A stretch of 58,189 nt of DNA from Desulfobacterales bacterium (lineage in GTDB: Bacteria; Desulfobacterota; Desulfobacteria; Desulfobacterales; SpSt-501). Location: positions 1 to 58,189 of the forward strand of contig JALOOU010000008.1 of NCBI GenBank assembly GCA_025454255.1. The letters are read 5' to 3'. The notes beneath the pieces were generated by a model, which saw only the letters and a program-made list of their open reading frames with translations, did not search any database and had not been told where the DNA came from. The position numbers and the translations under genes are program-made. Below, piece by piece: positions 55,091-58,189 of the stretch (position 1 is the stretch's first letter; each line of letters starts with the position of its first letter).

Positions 55091-55454
55091 GCGGCCCCGG
55101 CGCCTGACTTGCCGCCACACACCGCAATGGCGGGCCTTCCGGCCGGCAGCAAGGCACCCTGCGGCTGAAGCAGGCCGCCTCGGGCATGCACCAACCCCGG
55201 CCGCCCCCTGCGAAGAAAACCCGCCAGGCAGGCAGCGTCCCTGTTTTCCTTCGGCCATGGCACCCATCAGCTGTCTTACCGGCAAGGGCACAAGCGGGGG
55301 CCGAGCCGCAACCGGCGGGGCAGGTTGGCGCGGCGATAGGGAAAGACCGCAACGCCGCCCAGTGTTTCCCGCCGCGCCGGGCCGCACGCCGGCGGGGTGT
55401 ACCTTGCGCCCGGCTTACCGCCCGGTTCGATGCAGGTGAAGCGGCGCAAACGAA
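55091..55454. other. Very GC-rich gene-free stretch
   Basis: About 360 bp with several small inverted repeats. Open frames exist in most reading directions but are Pro/Ala/Arg-rich without ribosome-binding sites, as expected by chance at this GC content. No gene supported. Confidence 0.4.
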
Positions 55455-55497
55455 AACGCCCGCCCCGGGCTTGGGTTCCCCGGGGCGGGCGTTTTTA
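55455..55497 (-). terminator. Strong bidirectional terminator after the LysM gene
   Basis: AACGCCCGCCCCGG (55455-55468) pairs with CCGGGGCGGGCGTT (55480-55493), a 14-bp stem, with T-runs on both strands. Ends the minus-strand LysM gene, whose stop is at 55509. Confidence 0.85.
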
Positions 55498-55508
55498 AGG
55501 TGGAGCGC

Positions 55509-56534
55509 TTATCGCGCCTGCAGAAAAGGGGTCCGGATGCGCGCGCCGGTGTAAAATTCCTTGTCGGAGTCGGTTATCAGCACCGTGGCGGTGTTTTCCT
55601 CCACGTGCAGCACCAGCAGTTCGCCATAATCAACCGGGATCGAGACATGTTTGGCCGCCCCCCTGGCCCCGATGGTCTCTTCGTCGCGGCGGTAAACGCT
55701 GTAGACCTGGCCCTCGCGCAGGCCGTCGGCCTTGCCCCGGTTGATGAAAGCGGTGTGAAACTCGGCAAATTGGGACACGGGCTCCTCGACTTCGAAAATG
55801 ACGCCGTCGATCCCGGCCGGGCTTGGATCATAGCGGATTTCGGCGGCGCGCGGGACAAAGGGCATCAGCTTGTCGGAGAGTTTGATCGGCCGGTAGCTTC
55901 GGGTCAGCACGCCGACCGCGAAGTCCGGCTCGCTTTGAACAATATTGACAACGCCCAGCAAAAGATGCTGGATGCCGATGTAATCCCGGGTGGTTTTGTC
56001 GTGGATGCGATCGAAGGTCCGATATACGGTCAGCAGCTGGCCGGGCCGGAGCGCAAACCCGTTTTCAGGTTTGAGGTAGACGATATCCCCCTCCGCGAGC
56101 ATGTTGCGGCCCTTTTCGCGCGCCTGGAAGATGACGGCGTGGGGGGCGACCTGCTCCTTGCGGACAAAACCCACCTGGTTGATCAGGGAGTAGCGAAAAT
56201 GAATCTGATCGCTTATCGGCTTGTCCTCCCAGGCAGTGCCGGCGGCCGGAGCTGCTTTTTTGCGCGCTAGGCGGATTTTCTGACCCGGATAGATGAGATG
56301 GGGGTTGGCGATGGCATCGGCGTTTTCCGTCCAGAGCTGGGGCCACACCCAGGGGCTGTCGGCAAACCGCCGGGAGAGGTCCCAGAGGGTGTCGCCTTTT
56401 TGAACCGTGTAGTAATAGCCGTTCGCCTGAGGAGCGGTGCCCGCGCCTGCGGCGGGAGCCCCTGAGAGGACCATGACGATGACTCCGATCATGCCGGCCA
56501 GGATGAGGTGCTGGAAACTGGGTTTTCGATGCAT
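55509..56534 (-). CDS. Exported LysM-domain protein
   Basis: 341 aa. Signal peptide 1-31 (LAGMIGVIVMVLSGAPAAGA). One LysM domain at about 40-89 (YYYTVQKGDTLWDLSRRFADSPWVWPQLWTEN... YPGQKIRL), a peptidoglycan-binding module. The remaining 250 residues are beta-rich (EGDIVYLKPENGFALRPGQLLTVYR; INRGKADGLREGQVYSVYR; ELLVLHVEENTATVLI), a layout common in deltaproteobacterial LysM proteins of unknown function. Probably a periplasmic cell-wall-associated protein. It stands alone. Confidence 0.85.
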   Translation of the reverse strand: MHRKPSFQHLILAGMIGVIVMVLSGAPAAGAGTAPQANGYYYTVQKGDTLWDLSRRFADSPWVWPQLWTENADAIANPHLIYPGQKIRLARKKAAPAAGTAWEDKPISDQIHFRYSLINQVGFVRKEQVAPHAVIFQAREKGRNMLAEGDIVYLKPENGFALRPGQLLTVYRTFDRIHDKTTRDYIGIQHLLLGVVNIVQSEPDFAVGVLTRSYRPIKLSDKLMPFVPRAAEIRYDPSPAGIDGVIFEVEEPVSQFAEFHTAFINRGKADGLREGQVYSVYRRDEETIGARGAAKHVSIPVDYGELLVLHVEENTATVLITDSDKEFYTGARIRTPFLQAR

Positions 56535-56680
56535 GGGAGACTCCGCTTGCCTTTTGTATGGGACGTGGTCCCGAAAACATTGCGCGACACTCGCAGGGGA
56601 CGGATACCCGGCGGCTTAAAAAAAATGCCGCGGCGTTTTACTGCCGCTTTCTTATACTCTCTATTTTATCTGAAACGGGT

Positions 56681-56840
56681 TCAAAAGGCAAATTTGACGA
56701 CTTCGTAAAAACCCCAATCTCTGCGTTGCGTGTCATCCCGTAGTCGCTGCGGCGTACTGGAAGTAGGTCTCGCGACACGGAATTCGCGCGCCTTGACCTT
56801 GGGCTTTTCACAAAGTCGTCCGGATCGAGGACTTTTATGG
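56681..56840. repeat. Dispersed intergenic repeat, family 1, copy B
   Basis: About 160 bp between the LysM gene and groEL. Aligns along its length with 4842-5008: TCAAAAGGCAAATTTGACGA, CTTCGTAAAAACC, TGCGTTGCGTGTCATCCCG, TAGTCGCTGCG, CGCGACACGGAAT and CGCGCCTTGACCTTG (short blocks). It ends GAGGACTTTTATGGATCC. Confidence 0.75.
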
Positions 56841-56864
56841 ATCCAGGCAACTTGAGGGGGGGAT

Positions 56865-56900
56865 AAAAAAGCCCCTGGGCGCAGCAAGCGCCGCAGGGGC
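56865..56900 (-). terminator. groEL terminator
   Basis: GCCCCTG / CAGGGGC with an inner GGCG/CGCC pairing; on the minus strand it is followed by TTTTTTATCC. Lies 46 bp after the groEL stop. Confidence 0.85.
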
Positions 56901-56946
56901 CTGATGATTTACCGCATTAACGAGCGTTGGTTGGGGCCGGCAGCGG

Positions 56947-58189
<1,243 letters not shown>

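Overview
The window is one 58 kb stretch of a mostly GC-rich bacterial chromosome. Several things point to a deltaproteobacterium (Desulfobacterota): a UGA-encoded selenocysteine protein, ExeA-like ATPases, sigma-54 promoters with NtrC-type regulation, a PurS-like/PurL fusion, minor-pilin clusters with PilY1, and dispersed palindrome-ended intergenic repeats. This placement is inferred from gene content and was not computed. The first ~1.8 kb is visibly AT-richer than the rest and ends at a decayed transposase, so it looks like accessory DNA.

Layout. 1-3 kb: tail of an unknown gene, a rhombotarget-type lipoprotein, a small secreted protein and an IS1182-like transposase remnant. 3-10 kb: SelO, a TPR protein behind a palindromic operator-like region, a MerR/B12-type regulator, a selenocysteine-containing peroxiredoxin-like protein with a SECIS candidate, a MaoC hydratase, a frameshifted SRAP/YedK gene, a papain-like hydrolase, and a strongly promoted structured RNA candidate. 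10-16.3 kb: a six-PAS hybrid histidine kinase and two response regulators, one of them sigma-54-dependent. 16.4-18.6 kb: RmlD, an ADP-ribosylglycohydrolase and a small basic protein. 18.8-23.9 kb: a DUF4412-like protein, two ExeA-like membrane ATPases (one with a SPOR domain) on either side of an rRNA methyltransferase, and a nitroreductase. 23.9-28.4 kb: two tRNA-Arg genes (CCU, CCG) enclosing small metabolic genes, a TVP38 membrane protein and a mercuric-reductase-like flavoprotein.

28.4-45.9 kb is the conserved housekeeping core: folC, rpsU, adk, rho-rpmE-prfA-prmC, rpsB-tsf-pyrH-frr-uppS-cdsA-dxr-rseP, then purL-purQ. It covers translation, termination, ribosome recycling, isoprenoid and phospholipid precursors, envelope-stress proteolysis and purine synthesis.

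46.2-54.9 kb holds two consecutive minor-pilin clusters. Cluster A is FimT/GspH, PilV, PilW, PilX, PilY1 and a small exported protein. Cluster B is FimT/GspH, PilW, PilV, PilX. Each is preceded by a -24/-12 sigma-54-type promoter, and three of the minor pilins carry Asp/Asn/Gly loops that look calcium-binding. The window closes with a LysM protein and the C-terminal part of groEL.

The most unusual items are the selenoprotein behind a photoreceptor-like MerR/B12 regulator that lacks the usual cobalamin-ligating histidine, the ~230-nt structured RNA at 9.8-10.0 kb, the twin sigma-54-driven minor-pilin operons, and two families of dispersed intergenic repeats.
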